Assembly: GCF_000143085.1 (NCBI RefSeq)
Contig: NC_014315.1
Span: 732,307-796,306 of the forward strand
Reading direction: 5' to 3'
DNA length: 64,000 nucleotides
DNA from: Nitrosococcus watsonii C-113
GTDB lineage: Bacteria > Pseudomonadota > Gammaproteobacteria > Nitrosococcales > Nitrosococcaceae
The translations under genes were made by a program, and so were the position numbers. The notes beneath the pieces were generated by a model. The model was not told the origin of the DNA. It was given only the letters and a program-made list of their open reading frames with translations, and ran no database searches. This document shows, one piece after another, positions 45,390 to 58,321 of the stretch (its first letter is position 1; each line of letters begins with the position of its first letter).

Positions 45390-47114
45390 AAAAGGCTCTT
45401 GCGAGCCATTGCTGCGGTTTTTAGCGTAAGCTTGTTATTCGTGGGCAATGCAAGTGCTGATATCCCGGATGAGCTTTATGAAGCTCTCGGCGTGGATAAA
45501 TATAAAGCTTCGCCCAAAGAGTTGTACGAGGCAATAACAGAACGTTATTACGATCCAGCCCAAGGGCATGGGGAGGGTAAGTATGCTGAATATTGGGAGC
45601 CTCTTCCCTTTAGCCAGTATTTGGACCCTTATACTTATTATTCGCCGCCCGCTCAACCAGCTAAGGTGGCCACCCGTGAGGAATGTATAGAATGCCACGA
45701 AGATGAAACTCGGGGGTGGGTTCATGCCTGGAGAAAGAGTGTCCACGCGAATTTAGACGAAATCCGTAATTTACCTAAAGACGATTCCCGTTACTATAAG
45801 AAAAAACTTATAAAAGAGGTGGAAGATAACCTCCGCTCAATGGGTAAGCTGGAAAAGAACGAGAATCTGAAAGAAGTGAGCTGTATCGATTGCCATGTTG
45901 GTGTTGGTGCTGAAAAAGGCCACCATAATCAGGATCTTCGTCTTCCCGATGCTGCCGTTTGTGGAACTTGCCACTTGCAACAGTTTGCCGAACGGGAATC
46001 GGAGCGTGATACCATCGTCTGGCCAGACACGGATGTAAAAGGTAATAAAATTGATCCGGTTTGGCCGCCGGGACGCCCCTCTCACGCGCTTGATTATCAA
46101 GCTAATGTGGATCTTGCCACCTGGGCGGCAATGGAAGATCGGGAAGTTGCGGATGGCTGCACCATGTGCCATATCAACCAAAATCGCTGCGACACTTGTC
46201 ATACCCGCCACCAGTTCTCAGCAGTGGAAGCCCGTAAGCCCGATGCCTGTGGTAATTGCCATAATGGGGCGGATCACAACGAGTATGAAAACTACTTAAT
46301 GTCTAAGCACGGCACTACCTACCTGATGCTAGGAGATACCTGGGATTGGGAGGTGCCGCTTAAGGATGCTATTGCGGAAAATGAGCAAACCGCACCAACC
46401 TGTGCTTTCTGCCATATGGAGTACAAAGGCAGATTTGGCCACAATGTGGTGCGTAAGGTACGGTGGGCCTTCAATCCCCAAGAGAAAATCGCCAATAATC
46501 TCGAGCATGAGTGGTATGAGAAGCGTAACGAGGCGTGGATAGAAACTTGTACTAATTGCCATTCCGCTACTTTTGCTGAATCTTACCTTGAGTTTGTGGA
46601 TAATGGCATTATCTCGGGACTTAAAAAGCAGCTGGAGGCGAAACAAATCGTTGAGGCGTTATATGAGGATGGCTTGCTGCCTGGTCAGAAAACTAACCGT
46701 CCTGCTCCACCTAAGCCTGAGCATGATGCCCCCGGGGAGTTCTTCCAACTATTTATTGCAAAGGGAAACAACCCCACTACCGTAGAGTTGCAATATTCAA
46801 AAATGTGGGAGCAGGATCTGCTCAAGCATTATAAGGCGCTGGCCCACGTAAACCCGGGTTTTTGGACTTACACAGAAGGCTGGGGACCATTACTGGAGCG
46901 CTATACCAATATCCAAGATGCAAATACCCAGCTCAGGGCGTTTGCTAAGCTAAAAAGCCAGGTTGCTATGCTGGAAGGTGATATAAAAGCGGCAAAGCTA
47001 TTAAATCTGGATAGCCAGGTAGAACGAGCCGTCGTGGGTGGTCTAGGTGGCGGTATGGTACTTGCCGGTGTGGGTTTGGTAGCCTGGCGGCGCAAGCAAA
47101 AAACGGAGGGTTAA
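45372..47114 (+). CDS. hao: Hydroxylamine dehydrogenase/oxidoreductase (octaheme HAO)
   Basis: Periplasmic trimeric enzyme of ammonia oxidisers that removes electrons from hydroxylamine. 580 residues; signal peptide about 1-29; eight CxxCH sites at residues 105, 171, 197, 263, 273, 293, 344 and 393, the fourth (CTMCH, 263) in the P460-heme position. Tyr487 in KHYKALAHVNPG fits the tyrosine that cross-links to the neighbouring subunit's P460 heme. A C-terminal helix (about 555-571) followed by RRKQK suggests a membrane anchor. First gene of hao-haoB-cycA-cycB, with a duplicated start region upstream. Confidence 0.96.
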   Translation: MSDSIIKRLLRAIAAVFSVSLLFVGNASADIPDELYEALGVDKYKASPKELYEAITERYYDPAQGHGEGKYAEYWEPLPFSQYLDPYTYYSPPAQPAKVATREECIECHEDETRGWVHAWRKSVHANLDEIRNLPKDDSRYYKKKLIKEVEDNLRSMGKLEKNENLKEVSCIDCHVGVGAEKGHHNQDLRLPDAAVCGTCHLQQFAERESERDTIVWPDTDVKGNKIDPVWPPGRPSHALDYQANVDLATWAAMEDREVADGCTMCHINQNRCDTCHTRHQFSAVEARKPDACGNCHNGADHNEYENYLMSKHGTTYLMLGDTWDWEVPLKDAIAENEQTAPTCAFCHMEYKGRFGHNVVRKVRWAFNPQEKIANNLEHEWYEKRNEAWIETCTNCHSATFAESYLEFVDNGIISGLKKQLEAKQIVEALYEDGLLPGQKTNRPAPPKPEHDAPGEFFQLFIAKGNNPTTVELQYSKMWEQDLLKHYKALAHVNPGFWTYTEGWGPLLERYTNIQDANTQLRAFAKLKSQVAMLEGDIKAAKLLNLDSQVERAVVGGLGGGMVLAGVGLVAWRRKQKTEG

Positions 47115-47120
47115 GCGCCT

Positions 47121-48173
47121 GTGTCTGTGGCTGAAAATACTATGCCACCTTCCTCAAAAGAAGGAACGAATAAAGCTCTCCCGCTTATTGGCATAATGCT
47201 GATAGCGGGGGGGCTTCTCCTCTTGGGCTGGCTTGCCTGGGCATTACTGAGTCCAGCTGGCGGTGAGAAAGCGCCATACCAATATAAAAAGGTGGCAGAA
47301 GGCAAAGTGGAAGTATTTCCCGAGCTAGGGCTTGATGCTTACGAGGGAATAACCGTCCGTAAATATGAATTACTTGCCGAGGAAGTGCAAAAGGAACCTT
47401 TAGTAGAGCTATATACAGGTTCTAAGGGCAATCGGGCTCCAGTGTTGCTGGAGTGGAAGAATAACCTTATTGAACCCCTGCTAGCGATTAGTAGCACTAT
47501 TGAAGATCTAACTAAATTGGCTCGAGGAATCGCTACACATGTACCCTCTGAAGCTATGGTACTAAGTTGGTGGGATACCTCTCGCCGGCTTGAATTACTT
47601 ACCGGGGTAAATACTCTATTCAATGGAAATCTAGCAGAACCGCTATTAATCCCGGCTCCTTGGGCTGATCAGCGAAAGGCGATTGAAAGTTTAGAGCATG
47701 AGTTTTGGCAAGTAACCAATTCAAGCGAGGCGAAGACTCGCCAAAAGCGTGTTGCAGAAGCCTTATTAGCCAGTGAAACTGAGGGTGCATCGATACTAAG
47801 GGAATTGTCAGGGGGGCAGGAGGCCTATGTTGTTGTGCACTGGTCGGATGCCTATAAATTAGGCGCGATGGAGCCTAAGCGTTTCGGCATTGGTTATAAG
47901 GATTTTCCCGGTGGCAGACAAATTCATGGATTAATTCCCCACGTTAAGGACTGGATAACGGAAAATGGCTATGAGTCATATTTAGTGCATCGTTCAGATG
48001 AGGACACGATCCGCACCTATTTTTTGACTGGCGGTACTGATAAGAATGCTCTAATAGTCAAGTTGCTACCGTTTAGTACCTCAAACCCAATGGAGCTTGA
48101 AGTGCTCAAGTTGGTCGCTCAGTATGGCAGTTATTGGGTTTATTCGTTGCCGCCTGCTAATGATGCTGGTTAA
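47121..48173 (+). CDS. haoB: HaoB, hao-cluster membrane protein
   Basis: 350 residues with one N-terminal membrane helix (about 22-45) and a large periplasmic domain without heme sites. It is the conserved orf2 of bacterial hao clusters, always between hao and cycA; its function is not established. Start is GTG, seven bases after the hao stop. No cysteine-rich or metal motif is visible. Confidence 0.85.
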   Translation: MSVAENTMPPSSKEGTNKALPLIGIMLIAGGLLLLGWLAWALLSPAGGEKAPYQYKKVAEGKVEVFPELGLDAYEGITVRKYELLAEEVQKEPLVELYTGSKGNRAPVLLEWKNNLIEPLLAISSTIEDLTKLARGIATHVPSEAMVLSWWDTSRRLELLTGVNTLFNGNLAEPLLIPAPWADQRKAIESLEHEFWQVTNSSEAKTRQKRVAEALLASETEGASILRELSGGQEAYVVVHWSDAYKLGAMEPKRFGIGYKDFPGGRQIHGLIPHVKDWITENGYESYLVHRSDEDTIRTYFLTGGTDKNALIVKLLPFSTSNPMELEVLKLVAQYGSYWVYSLPPANDAG

Positions 48174-48202
48174 TTAGTGTTTTCCTCTAAAGGAGAAAAG
48201 TT

Positions 48203-48925
48203 ATGAACCAGATAATTAGATATATATTTTTTTATGCTCTGTTGGCGATCGCTATGGGAACAGCGTGGGCCCAGGGGGAACCACCCTACGATGGCCTTAA
48301 GAAATGTAAGAGTTGCCATGAGTCTCAGTATCATTCATGGCTTGAGACGGATCATGGACAGGCGATGAAGTCTTTAGAGCCTGGCGAAGAAGTAGAAGCC
48401 AAGGAAAAAGCAGGACTGGACCCTGATGAGGATTATACTGAAGATCCTGATTGCGTCGGTTGCCATGTGACGGGGTTTAGGAAAGATGGGGGCTACGAAA
48501 TCGATCTCTCCAAACGCTTGAAAAAGTATTTACAGGGCGTTGGCTGCGAATCCTGCCATGGTCCTGGGTCTAGGTATAAGCATATCCATAAGGATGCAGC
48601 CGAGAAGTTTGAGGAATCCCAGGAAACGACTCCTCGGCAGGAACTTGCAGTAGCTGGGCAGGTTTTTACTGATAAGGCATTTGAAGAGCGCTGCAATGCT
48701 TGTCACCTTAACTACGAGGGTTCTCCTTGGCCTCATGCTAAAGAGCCCTATACTCCCTTTACCCCTGAAGTAGATCCGAAATATGAGTTCAATTTTGAGG
48801 AAGCGGTGCATAATGATGAAGCGATGCACAAGCATTATAAGCTAGAGGGTGTTTTTTCTGGTGATCCGGTCGCATCGTTCCATGAAGAATTCCAAAAGCA
48901 TGCTGCGCCACCGCAGAAAAAATAA
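48203..48925 (+). CDS. cycA: Tetraheme cytochrome c554
   Basis: Periplasmic electron carrier from HAO to cM552. 240 residues, signal peptide about 1-24, four heme sites CKSCH (35), CVGCH (84), CESCH (115) and CNACH (164). Spacing and the GxSRYKHIHK segment match c554 of ammonia oxidisers. Ribosome site AAGGAG. Confidence 0.95.
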   Translation: MNQIIRYIFFYALLAIAMGTAWAQGEPPYDGLKKCKSCHESQYHSWLETDHGQAMKSLEPGEEVEAKEKAGLDPDEDYTEDPDCVGCHVTGFRKDGGYEIDLSKRLKKYLQGVGCESCHGPGSRYKHIHKDAAEKFEESQETTPRQELAVAGQVFTDKAFEERCNACHLNYEGSPWPHAKEPYTPFTPEVDPKYEFNFEEAVHNDEAMHKHYKLEGVFSGDPVASFHEEFQKHAAPPQKK

Positions 48926-48944
48926 ATGGTAGGAGTAAAATAAT

Positions 48945-49604
48945 ATGCTATCTAAATTAAAACAATGGTGGCAAGCCATTGTTGAGTATTTTAAAGTTCA
49001 TTGGCGCCCGGTTGCGGTCGGAGCGGGGGGGCTATTTGGTCTCATTGTTATCGTTTTTGGAGGCGAGGCGGCGTTATCAACGACCACCTTTTGCACTAGT
49101 TGTCATTCTATGTCTTATCCGTATGAAGAATTGCAGGAGTCTGCTCATTATGGCAGATTTGGCTTTGAGCCCCAATGTAAGGATTGCCATATTCCTCAGG
49201 GGTTAGGGAACTTTCATAAAGCGGTCTACACTCATGTGGTGGATGGGGCACGAGAACTTTATTTAGAACTTGTTAACGATTATTCCACGCTTGAAAAATT
49301 TAATGAGCGCCGGCAAGAAATGGCCCATCATGCCCGAATGAATCTAAAGGGATGGGATAGCGTGACTTGCCGAGATTGCCACCAGGATCCACAACCGGCA
49401 GCTAAATCCGGCCAGCGAGCTCACAAAAAGCTTGATGAAGGTTGGACCTGCATTGATTGTCATCAAAATCTTGTGCATGCTCCTGTGGAGCATACTGATC
49501 TTGATGCAAGTGAACGGCGCGGCGAGATGGTTATTATGGAAGAGATAGATTGGACAGACCGTAATCCGTTGGCCGGAGTGGAGACTCGTTCGGTAAGAAA
49601 TTAA
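48945..49604 (+). CDS. cycB: Tetraheme quinone-reducing cytochrome cM552 (NapC/NirT family)
   Basis: Membrane-anchored cytochrome passing electrons between c554 and the quinone pool. 219 residues; one N-terminal helix (about 24-45), then four heme sites CTSCH (50), CKDCH (78), CRDCH (142) and CIDCH (169), with the NapC-type SMSYPYEELQ segment after the first. Last gene of the hao operon; a strong terminator follows. Confidence 0.95.
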   Translation: MLSKLKQWWQAIVEYFKVHWRPVAVGAGGLFGLIVIVFGGEAALSTTTFCTSCHSMSYPYEELQESAHYGRFGFEPQCKDCHIPQGLGNFHKAVYTHVVDGARELYLELVNDYSTLEKFNERRQEMAHHARMNLKGWDSVTCRDCHQDPQPAAKSGQRAHKKLDEGWTCIDCHQNLVHAPVEHTDLDASERRGEMVIMEEIDWTDRNPLAGVETRSVRN

Positions 49605-49645
49605 ATATAAACGCGATTGCAGTATTTTTTTGTGTTAGATTTTAT

Positions 49646-49676
49646 AAAAGCCCCAGCTAAAACTGGGGCTTTTTTG
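49646..49676 (+). terminator. Terminator of the hao operon
   Basis: AAAAGCCCCAG (49646-49656) pairs with CTGGGGCTTTT (49663-49673) around a 6-base loop, ending in a T run. Confidence 0.92.
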
Positions 49677-49700
49677 AACCGACGAGCGGGAAAATACCTA

Positions 49701-50267
49701 TTACTGCCAATGGTGGAGGGCTTTATAGACCCGGTCTGGATACCATGCTTTTCCGATACTGCCATTATAGCGGGCTAGAGCGCGGGTAAGATCACCTTTT
49801 TCACGGTTAATGTAGCGCCGAAGAATAGTGCAACCAAAACGCAGATTGGTTGCAATGTCCATAAGGTTATCTTCTTTATGGCCAATTTCTTTGAGCCAAA
49901 AAGGCATGATTTGCATAAGGCCGCGGGCACCCGCTTCAGAAATAGCAAAGCGGTTAAAGTTACTTTCTACCTCAATAACGGCGAGTACAAGTTCAGGAGC
50001 TAGCTTTGCCTGGATCGCTTCACGGTGGGCTAAACGTAGGAGCGTCAAGCGCTCTTTTATCTGAGGAATGCGGATTTTAAGACGGCGTTCCATATCCAAT
50101 AACCAGACTTGGGCATGAAACGTGTCTTTAAACCCATCCTTCTTTCCGATGGCGGAGATAAGCTGTTGCCGCATCTGTTTATTATTGGATGGCTCAATAG
50201 AAGTAGTACCCAGCAGGATAGGAAAAGAGACTAAAATAAATAATCGAATATAATATAGGAGTTTCAT
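49701..50267 (-). CDS. Lytic transglycosylase (SLT/GEWL domain)
   Basis: 188-residue exported murein lyase. Signal peptide (about 1-20), then the SLT fold with catalytic Glu in VLAVIEVESNFN, ASGARGLMQI-like text (SEAGARGLMQIMPFW), NLRFGCTIL and ALARYNG. Start overlaps the proS stop (TAATG), with AGGAGG supplied by the end of proS. Confidence 0.88.
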   Translation of the reverse strand: MKLLYYIRLFILVSFPILLGTTSIEPSNNKQMRQQLISAIGKKDGFKDTFHAQVWLLDMERRLKIRIPQIKERLTLLRLAHREAIQAKLAPELVLAVIEVESNFNRFAISEAGARGLMQIMPFWLKEIGHKEDNLMDIATNLRFGCTILRRYINREKGDLTRALARYNGSIGKAWYPDRVYKALHHWQ

Positions 50268-51991
50268 TACCTCCTAGGTATCGGAGTTTTTAATTGGTCC
50301 TTGAGTCCGGAAATAAAGTTATCTAACTGAATAACACAAGTTTTTCCATCCTGACGCCGCTTATATTCGACAGTACTATTTTCTAATCCCCGCTCACTGA
50401 TCACTAAACGATGGGGAATACCGATTAGATCCATATCAGCGAATATTACGCCAGGGCGTAATTGTCGGTCATCGAGCAGTACCTCAAATCCTGCTGCTTG
50501 TAGCTCGGTATAGAGCTGGTCACTCATTTCCTTTACCCGCACTGATTTATGTGCATTAATAGGAACGAGCGCTAATTGGAAGGGAGCAATGGGCGCAGGC
50601 CAGATAATACCGTGCTCATCATGATTTTGCTCAATAGCGGCAGCTACCACGCGAGAAACGCCAATACCATAACAGCCCATTGCCAAGTTGATAGCTCGAC
50701 CTGCTTCATCTAACACAGTAGCATTCATGGCCTGGCTATATTTTTTGCCAAGCTGAAAAATATGGCCTACTTCGATACCCCGAGCAATGGATAAGGTTCC
50801 CTCTCCATCAGGGCTTGGATCTCCATCGACTACATTGCGAATATCCGCTGTGGTGGGCTCTGGTAAATCCCGCCCCCAATTAACTCCGGTGAAGTGTTTA
50901 CCCTCCATATTAGCACCGCAGACAAAATCCGCTAACTGAGCCGCGCTGTGATCCACAATAAGGGAGATCTCAAGACCCTTGGGGCCTATGGAACCGATAG
51001 AGGCATTGCAAGTTTCCCATACCTGTTCGGGTGTGGCAAATTGAAGAGGGTTGGCTACTTGAGGAAGTTTTTGCGCTTTCACCGCATTGAGTTCATGGTC
51101 ACCCCGTAGTGCGAGAGCTACTAACTCTCCCTCGCTGCCTTGCACTAACAGGGTTTTGATGCAGCGCGAGGATGGAATGTTAAGGAATTGGCTGATTTCT
51201 CTAATAGTGCACTGCCCTGGTGTTTCTATTAAAGAAAGTGTTTCTTTTGGCGTGGCTGGTTTATCGGTAGGGGGGAGGGCAACCGCTAATTCTACATTGG
51301 CGGCATAGGCACTTTTATCCGAGAAGGCAATGGCATCTTCACCAGAGGTAGCCAGCACATGAAACTCATGGGATGTTTTGCCGCCAATCATTCCAGTATC
51401 AGCTTGTACCGCTCGGAAGGTTAATCCGATTCGATCAAAGATACAAGAATAGGTTTCATACATTTGGTGATAGGTTTGACCTAATGATGTTTGGTCTGTA
51501 TGGAAAGAATAGGCGTCCTTCATTAAAAATTCCCGTGATCGCATGACCCCAAATCGAGGTCGGATTTCATCTCTGAATTTCAACTGTATTTGGTAAAAAT
51601 TGGCAGGCAGCTGTTTATAACTCTGTATCTCACGGCGGATGAGATCAGTAATGACTTCCTCGTGAGTAGGGCCAAAGCAGAAAAATCGTTGATGACGATC
51701 AGTAAAACGCAATAACTCTGACCCATATTGCTCCCAGCGTCCTGTTTCTCGCCATAGCTCAGCAGGCTGTACTGCTGGCATTAATACTTCCTGGGCACCA
51801 GCTTTATCCATTTCTTCACGGATAATATTTTCAACCTTGCGCAGTACGCGTAAGCCCAGGGGGAGCCAGGTATAGAGGCCTGCTGCAAGTCGGCGGATAA
51901 AACTTCCCCTAAGCATCAACTGATGGCTGATTATCTCGGCGTCAGCTGGGGTTTCGCGGGTGGTAGTAAGCAAATATTGAGAGGTACGCAT
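50267..51991 (-). CDS. proS: Prolyl-tRNA synthetase
   Basis: Class II synthetase of the bacterial type, 574 residues. Motif 2 [26 protein letters not shown], the editing INS domain (about 225-385) and motif 3 [20 protein letters not shown] are visible. Full length. The lytic transglycosylase is coupled downstream. Confidence 0.96.
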   Translation of the reverse strand: MRTSQYLLTTTRETPADAEIISHQLMLRGSFIRRLAAGLYTWLPLGLRVLRKVENIIREEMDKAGAQEVLMPAVQPAELWRETGRWEQYGSELLRFTDRHQRFFCFGPTHEEVITDLIRREIQSYKQLPANFYQIQLKFRDEIRPRFGVMRSREFLMKDAYSFHTDQTSLGQTYHQMYETYSCIFDRIGLTFRAVQADTGMIGGKTSHEFHVLATSGEDAIAFSDKSAYAANVELAVALPPTDKPATPKETLSLIETPGQCTIREISQFLNIPSSRCIKTLLVQGSEGELVALALRGDHELNAVKAQKLPQVANPLQFATPEQVWETCNASIGSIGPKGLEISLIVDHSAAQLADFVCGANMEGKHFTGVNWGRDLPEPTTADIRNVVDGDPSPDGEGTLSIARGIEVGHIFQLGKKYSQAMNATVLDEAGRAINLAMGCYGIGVSRVVAAAIEQNHDEHGIIWPAPIAPFQLALVPINAHKSVRVKEMSDQLYTELQAAGFEVLLDDRQLRPGVIFADMDLIGIPHRLVISERGLENSTVEYKRRQDGKTCVIQLDNFISGLKDQLKTPIPRR

Positions 51992-52191
51992 ATCTATTAA
52001 CGGAGTATTATTAGCCTCAATTAAATCATAGAGGCTGTTTATGGTAATAATTGTGCGCTATCTAAAAGCTATTTTAAGATTGTCTTTTATTGTGGGTGCC
52101 CTTAATTTTATGGTGTTTTTAGATATTCTTCGCTAGACTTGTAGCGCCCAAAAATCATTTTTAAAATTTTTCAATCCTGAAGCGCTGGCAT

Positions 52192-52659
52192 TCAATCACA
52201 ATTTTCCTCAATTTGTTGTTTTGCTTCGGTAATATGGGCGTGCCGTTCCTTCTCGTTTAAACGGGTATAGTTGCCACTGCTGTCACCAATGCGCAAACGA
52301 GGATTTCCCTTGTATAATGTTAAATTTTTGCGAGCTGCTTCGCAGTTGTGCTTACGGGCAGCCTGCTGCTTTTCCTCTTGCGCTTGTTGCTTTGCTGCCC
52401 TTTCTCGTGCAGCCTGTTCTTGCTCCAAGCGTTCAAGGCGCATATTTAAAGATTCGGCAGGCATTTTTAGCTTATCTGGAGCAGGTGGCGAAGCCATCTT
52501 TTTAGTTTCCCGATCAGGTGGCGGCCGTTGAGAGTAGTGAGTAACTCCCTTCTCATCCACCCATTTGTAGGCGCTATCTGCTGCTATAGGGACTGCTAAG
52601 CTCATAAAAAGCATGGCGATGAATGTTAACAGAAGGAATATCGGCATTTTTGGAGCCAT
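52192..52659 (-). CDS. DUF4124-domain exported protein
   Basis: 155 residues: signal peptide (about 1-26), DUF4124 core SAYKWVDEKGVTHYSQRPP, then a Glu/Gln/Ala-rich coiled coil (about 75-105) and a C-terminal segment with paired Cys (HNCEAARKNL ... EENCD). Common and uncharacterised in gammaproteobacteria. Confidence 0.85.
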   Translation of the reverse strand: MAPKMPIFLLLTFIAMLFMSLAVPIAADSAYKWVDEKGVTHYSQRPPPDRETKKMASPPAPDKLKMPAESLNMRLERLEQEQAARERAAKQQAQEEKQQAARKHNCEAARKNLTLYKGNPRLRIGDSSGNYTRLNEKERHAHITEAKQQIEENCD

Positions 52660-52864
52660 ATTGGTATTGGGTATGTTATTTTATTACACTCAGAATTATA
52701 ATTTGGAATTATGAAAAGCGTTTGCTATTAAAGGTAAAGACTTCAAATATCTATGAAGTTTATATTGTTCTGGGCATAAGCGCTGGCTAAGATGATATAA
52801 TTTATTTCCAGGGAATTCTTTACTTTTATTGAAATTCTTTGCCTTCCAAAGGAGCATAGTATAA

Positions 52865-53299
52865 ATGGCGATTGAGCGCACCCTCTCCATTATTAAGCCA
52901 GATGCGGTTGCCAAGAATATCATCGGGGAGATTTATACCCGCTTTGAAAAAGCGGGTCTACGGATTGTAGCGGCTCGCATGTTCCACTTGTCAAAGGAGC
53001 AAGCCCAGGGGTTTTATGCGGTCCATAAGGAGCGGCCTTTTTATAATGATTTGGTTGGGTTTATGACCTCGGGTCCAGTCATGGTGCAGGTTTTAGAGGG
53101 AGAGAATGCTATTGCTAAAAATAGGGAGATAATGGGGGCAACCAACCCTAAAGAAGCCGATCCAGGCACAATACGCGCCGATTTTGCGGAAAATATTGAT
53201 GCTAACGCGGTTCACGGCTCTGATGGATCAGGGACGGCTGAGCAGGAAATCAATTTTTTCTTCAAACCAGAAGAAATTTGTCCGCGGATCATTGGCTAA
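52865..53299 (+). CDS. ndk: Nucleoside diphosphate kinase
   Basis: Transfers gamma-phosphate between nucleotides through a phosphohistidine. 144 residues with the catalytic NAVHGSDG motif and N-terminal [12 protein letters not shown]. First gene of the ndk-rlmN-pilF run. Confidence 0.96.
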   Translation: MAIERTLSIIKPDAVAKNIIGEIYTRFEKAGLRIVAARMFHLSKEQAQGFYAVHKERPFYNDLVGFMTSGPVMVQVLEGENAIAKNREIMGATNPKEADPGTIRADFAENIDANAVHGSDGSGTAEQEINFFFKPEEICPRIIG

Positions 53300-53320
53300 A
53301 GGGCAAAGCTTCTTACGATC

Positions 53321-54439
53321 ATGACCGACTCCAGAACTAATCTGCTTAATCTGGATCGAGCTGGGTTGGAAGCCTTTTTTACCTGCCTCGGTGAAAAACC
53401 GTTTCGTGCCCGCCAGGTGCTTCGTTGGATCTATCAGCGGTTTGTCACTGATTTTAGCGCCATGACTGATCTTAACAAGTCGCTACGGAAACGTTTGGCG
53501 GAGAGTGCGGTGATATCTCTTCCGGAGATAGTTCAGCAGCATCGCTCGGCTGATGGAACCCGTAAATGGTTGTTACGCATACATGGGAACAACTGTATTG
53601 AAACGGTGTTCATCCCTGAAGAAGATCGGGGTACATTATGTATTTCATCCCAGGTAGGCTGTATTCTGGATTGTTCTTTTTGTGCTACGGGAAAGCAAGG
53701 ATTTAACCGTAATTTAGCAATCTCTGAAATTATTGGCCAGCTGTGGCTAGCGAATAAAATCTTAGGACGAACTCCCAAAGGTGAGCGCATCATCACTAAT
53801 GTGGTGATGATGGGTATGGGAGAGCCTCTTGCTAATTTCAATAATGTTGTTGCCGCCATGAATTTAATGCTAGATGATTTTTCTTACGGATTATCGTGGC
53901 GTCGTGTAACTCTTAGCACTGCGGGGATGGTTCCCGCAATAGATCGGCTACGAGCTGTTTGCCCGGTTAGCCTTGCGGTTTCTCTTCATGCGCCTACCGA
54001 TAAGCTGCGCGATGAACTTGTTCCCTTAAATAAAAAATATCCTTTGGAGGATTTGCTATCAGCATGTCGGCGCTATGTTGCTGGGGATAGAAGGCGCGCC
54101 GTGACCTTCGAGTATGTCATGTTGGCTGATGTGAATGATTCCTTTTCGCATGCCCGTGCTTTGCTGCGGTTATTACAAGGTTTGCCTGCCAAGGTTAATC
54201 TCATCCCTTTCAATCCTTTTCCGGGTAGTGTTTATCGTCGTTCTGATGCCGAGACTATTGACCGCTTTCGAGAAAAATTGTTACGGGGAGGAATTATGAC
54301 TGTTACCCGTAAAACTCGCGGTGATGATATTGCAGCTGCCTGTGGTCAGCTGGCAGGCCAGGTTCAAGATCGTACCCGCCGCACCATGGATAGGCAGCGT
54401 TTGGTGGGTGCCTTACCCCGGTCTTCATTAGTGTTATGA
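53321..54439 (+). CDS. rlmN: 23S rRNA/tRNA adenine-C2 methyltransferase RlmN
   Basis: Radical-SAM enzyme methylating A2503 of 23S rRNA and A37 of some tRNAs. 372 residues; cluster motif [22 protein letters not shown], and the C-terminal Cys near AAACGQL that forms the protein-RNA intermediate. Stop overlaps pilF (ATGA). Confidence 0.95.
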   Translation: MTDSRTNLLNLDRAGLEAFFTCLGEKPFRARQVLRWIYQRFVTDFSAMTDLNKSLRKRLAESAVISLPEIVQQHRSADGTRKWLLRIHGNNCIETVFIPEEDRGTLCISSQVGCILDCSFCATGKQGFNRNLAISEIIGQLWLANKILGRTPKGERIITNVVMMGMGEPLANFNNVVAAMNLMLDDFSYGLSWRRVTLSTAGMVPAIDRLRAVCPVSLAVSLHAPTDKLRDELVPLNKKYPLEDLLSACRRYVAGDRRRAVTFEYVMLADVNDSFSHARALLRLLQGLPAKVNLIPFNPFPGSVYRRSDAETIDRFREKLLRGGIMTVTRKTRGDDIAAACGQLAGQVQDRTRRTMDRQRLVGALPRSSLVL

Positions 54440-55209
54440 AGCTCGGAATGATCGGTGTATTTACTATTACACTACTTGCCCTCGCAGGCTGTGCCTCAAT
54501 CTTCTCCTCTCAAGAGCAGGTTACACCCTCGATTGACAAGGAGAAAGCAGCCAAGATTAATGTTCAGTTGGGAGTAGAGTATTTTAAGCAAGGCGAGTTG
54601 GAGCAGGCGTTGAAAAAGCTAGAGCGCGCTATCCAGCAAGATCCGGACATTCCTAGTGCCTACAATGCTATGGCTCTTCTCAAGCAACGCTTAGGCCAGA
54701 CAGAGGAGGCAGAAAAATATTTTCAGCGGGCTATAAAGTTGGATCCGGCGTACTCGGAAGCTCAAAACAACTATGGAGTTTTTCTTTATAATCAGGGGCA
54801 TTATGGAGATGCGGAGGCGCGCTTTTTAGAAGCCGTTAAGAATCCTTTATATGGCACACCGGAACTAGCCTACGAGAATGCAGGGATGGCCGCCCAAAAA
54901 CTAGCGGAATTTGATAAAGCAGAGAGATATTATCGCAAAGCCTTGCAGCTTGAGCCAAGATTACCCAAGTCTTTATACCATATGGCTGAAATAAATTTTG
55001 AGAAAGGCCATTACCAACGAGCGCAGGAATATTTGCAACGTTATCGGGTGGGAGCTCGGCATACCCCCAAATCCTTATGGCTTGGCATCAAAATTGAGCG
55101 TGAACTGGGCAATGAGGATGCAGTGTCTAGCTATGCTTTATTGTTGAGGCGGAATTTTCCCGATTCCCCGGAAACTAAGCTACTGCAAAAAAGCTTAGAT
55201 AGGCAGTAG
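54436..55209 (+). CDS. pilF: Type IV pilus biogenesis TPR lipoprotein PilF/PilW
   Basis: Outer-membrane pilotin for the PilQ secretin. 257 residues: lipoprotein signal with LALAGCAS, then tandem TPR repeats ([49 protein letters not shown] and so on). The order rlmN-pilF is standard; the usual rodZ and ispG that follow pilF elsewhere are missing before hisS. Confidence 0.9.
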   Translation: MKLGMIGVFTITLLALAGCASIFSSQEQVTPSIDKEKAAKINVQLGVEYFKQGELEQALKKLERAIQQDPDIPSAYNAMALLKQRLGQTEEAEKYFQRAIKLDPAYSEAQNNYGVFLYNQGHYGDAEARFLEAVKNPLYGTPELAYENAGMAAQKLAEFDKAERYYRKALQLEPRLPKSLYHMAEINFEKGHYQRAQEYLQRYRVGARHTPKSLWLGIKIERELGNEDAVSSYALLLRRNFPDSPETKLLQKSLDRQ

Positions 55210-55355
55210 GGGATTGTGATAGATGGCGTTGCTACTAGCATTCCATGCATGCTGAAACTCGCGCGGATACCTTTCTGTCAGAGGACGCAAAAGCGCTCTC
55301 ATAGCCAAACTTGTGGCTGCCTGGGGATTTTTCCTCTAAATAAGGTTTAGGTGTA

Positions 55356-58303
<2,948 letters not shown>

Positions 58304-58321
58304 GCGCCTTATTTTCCTGGG

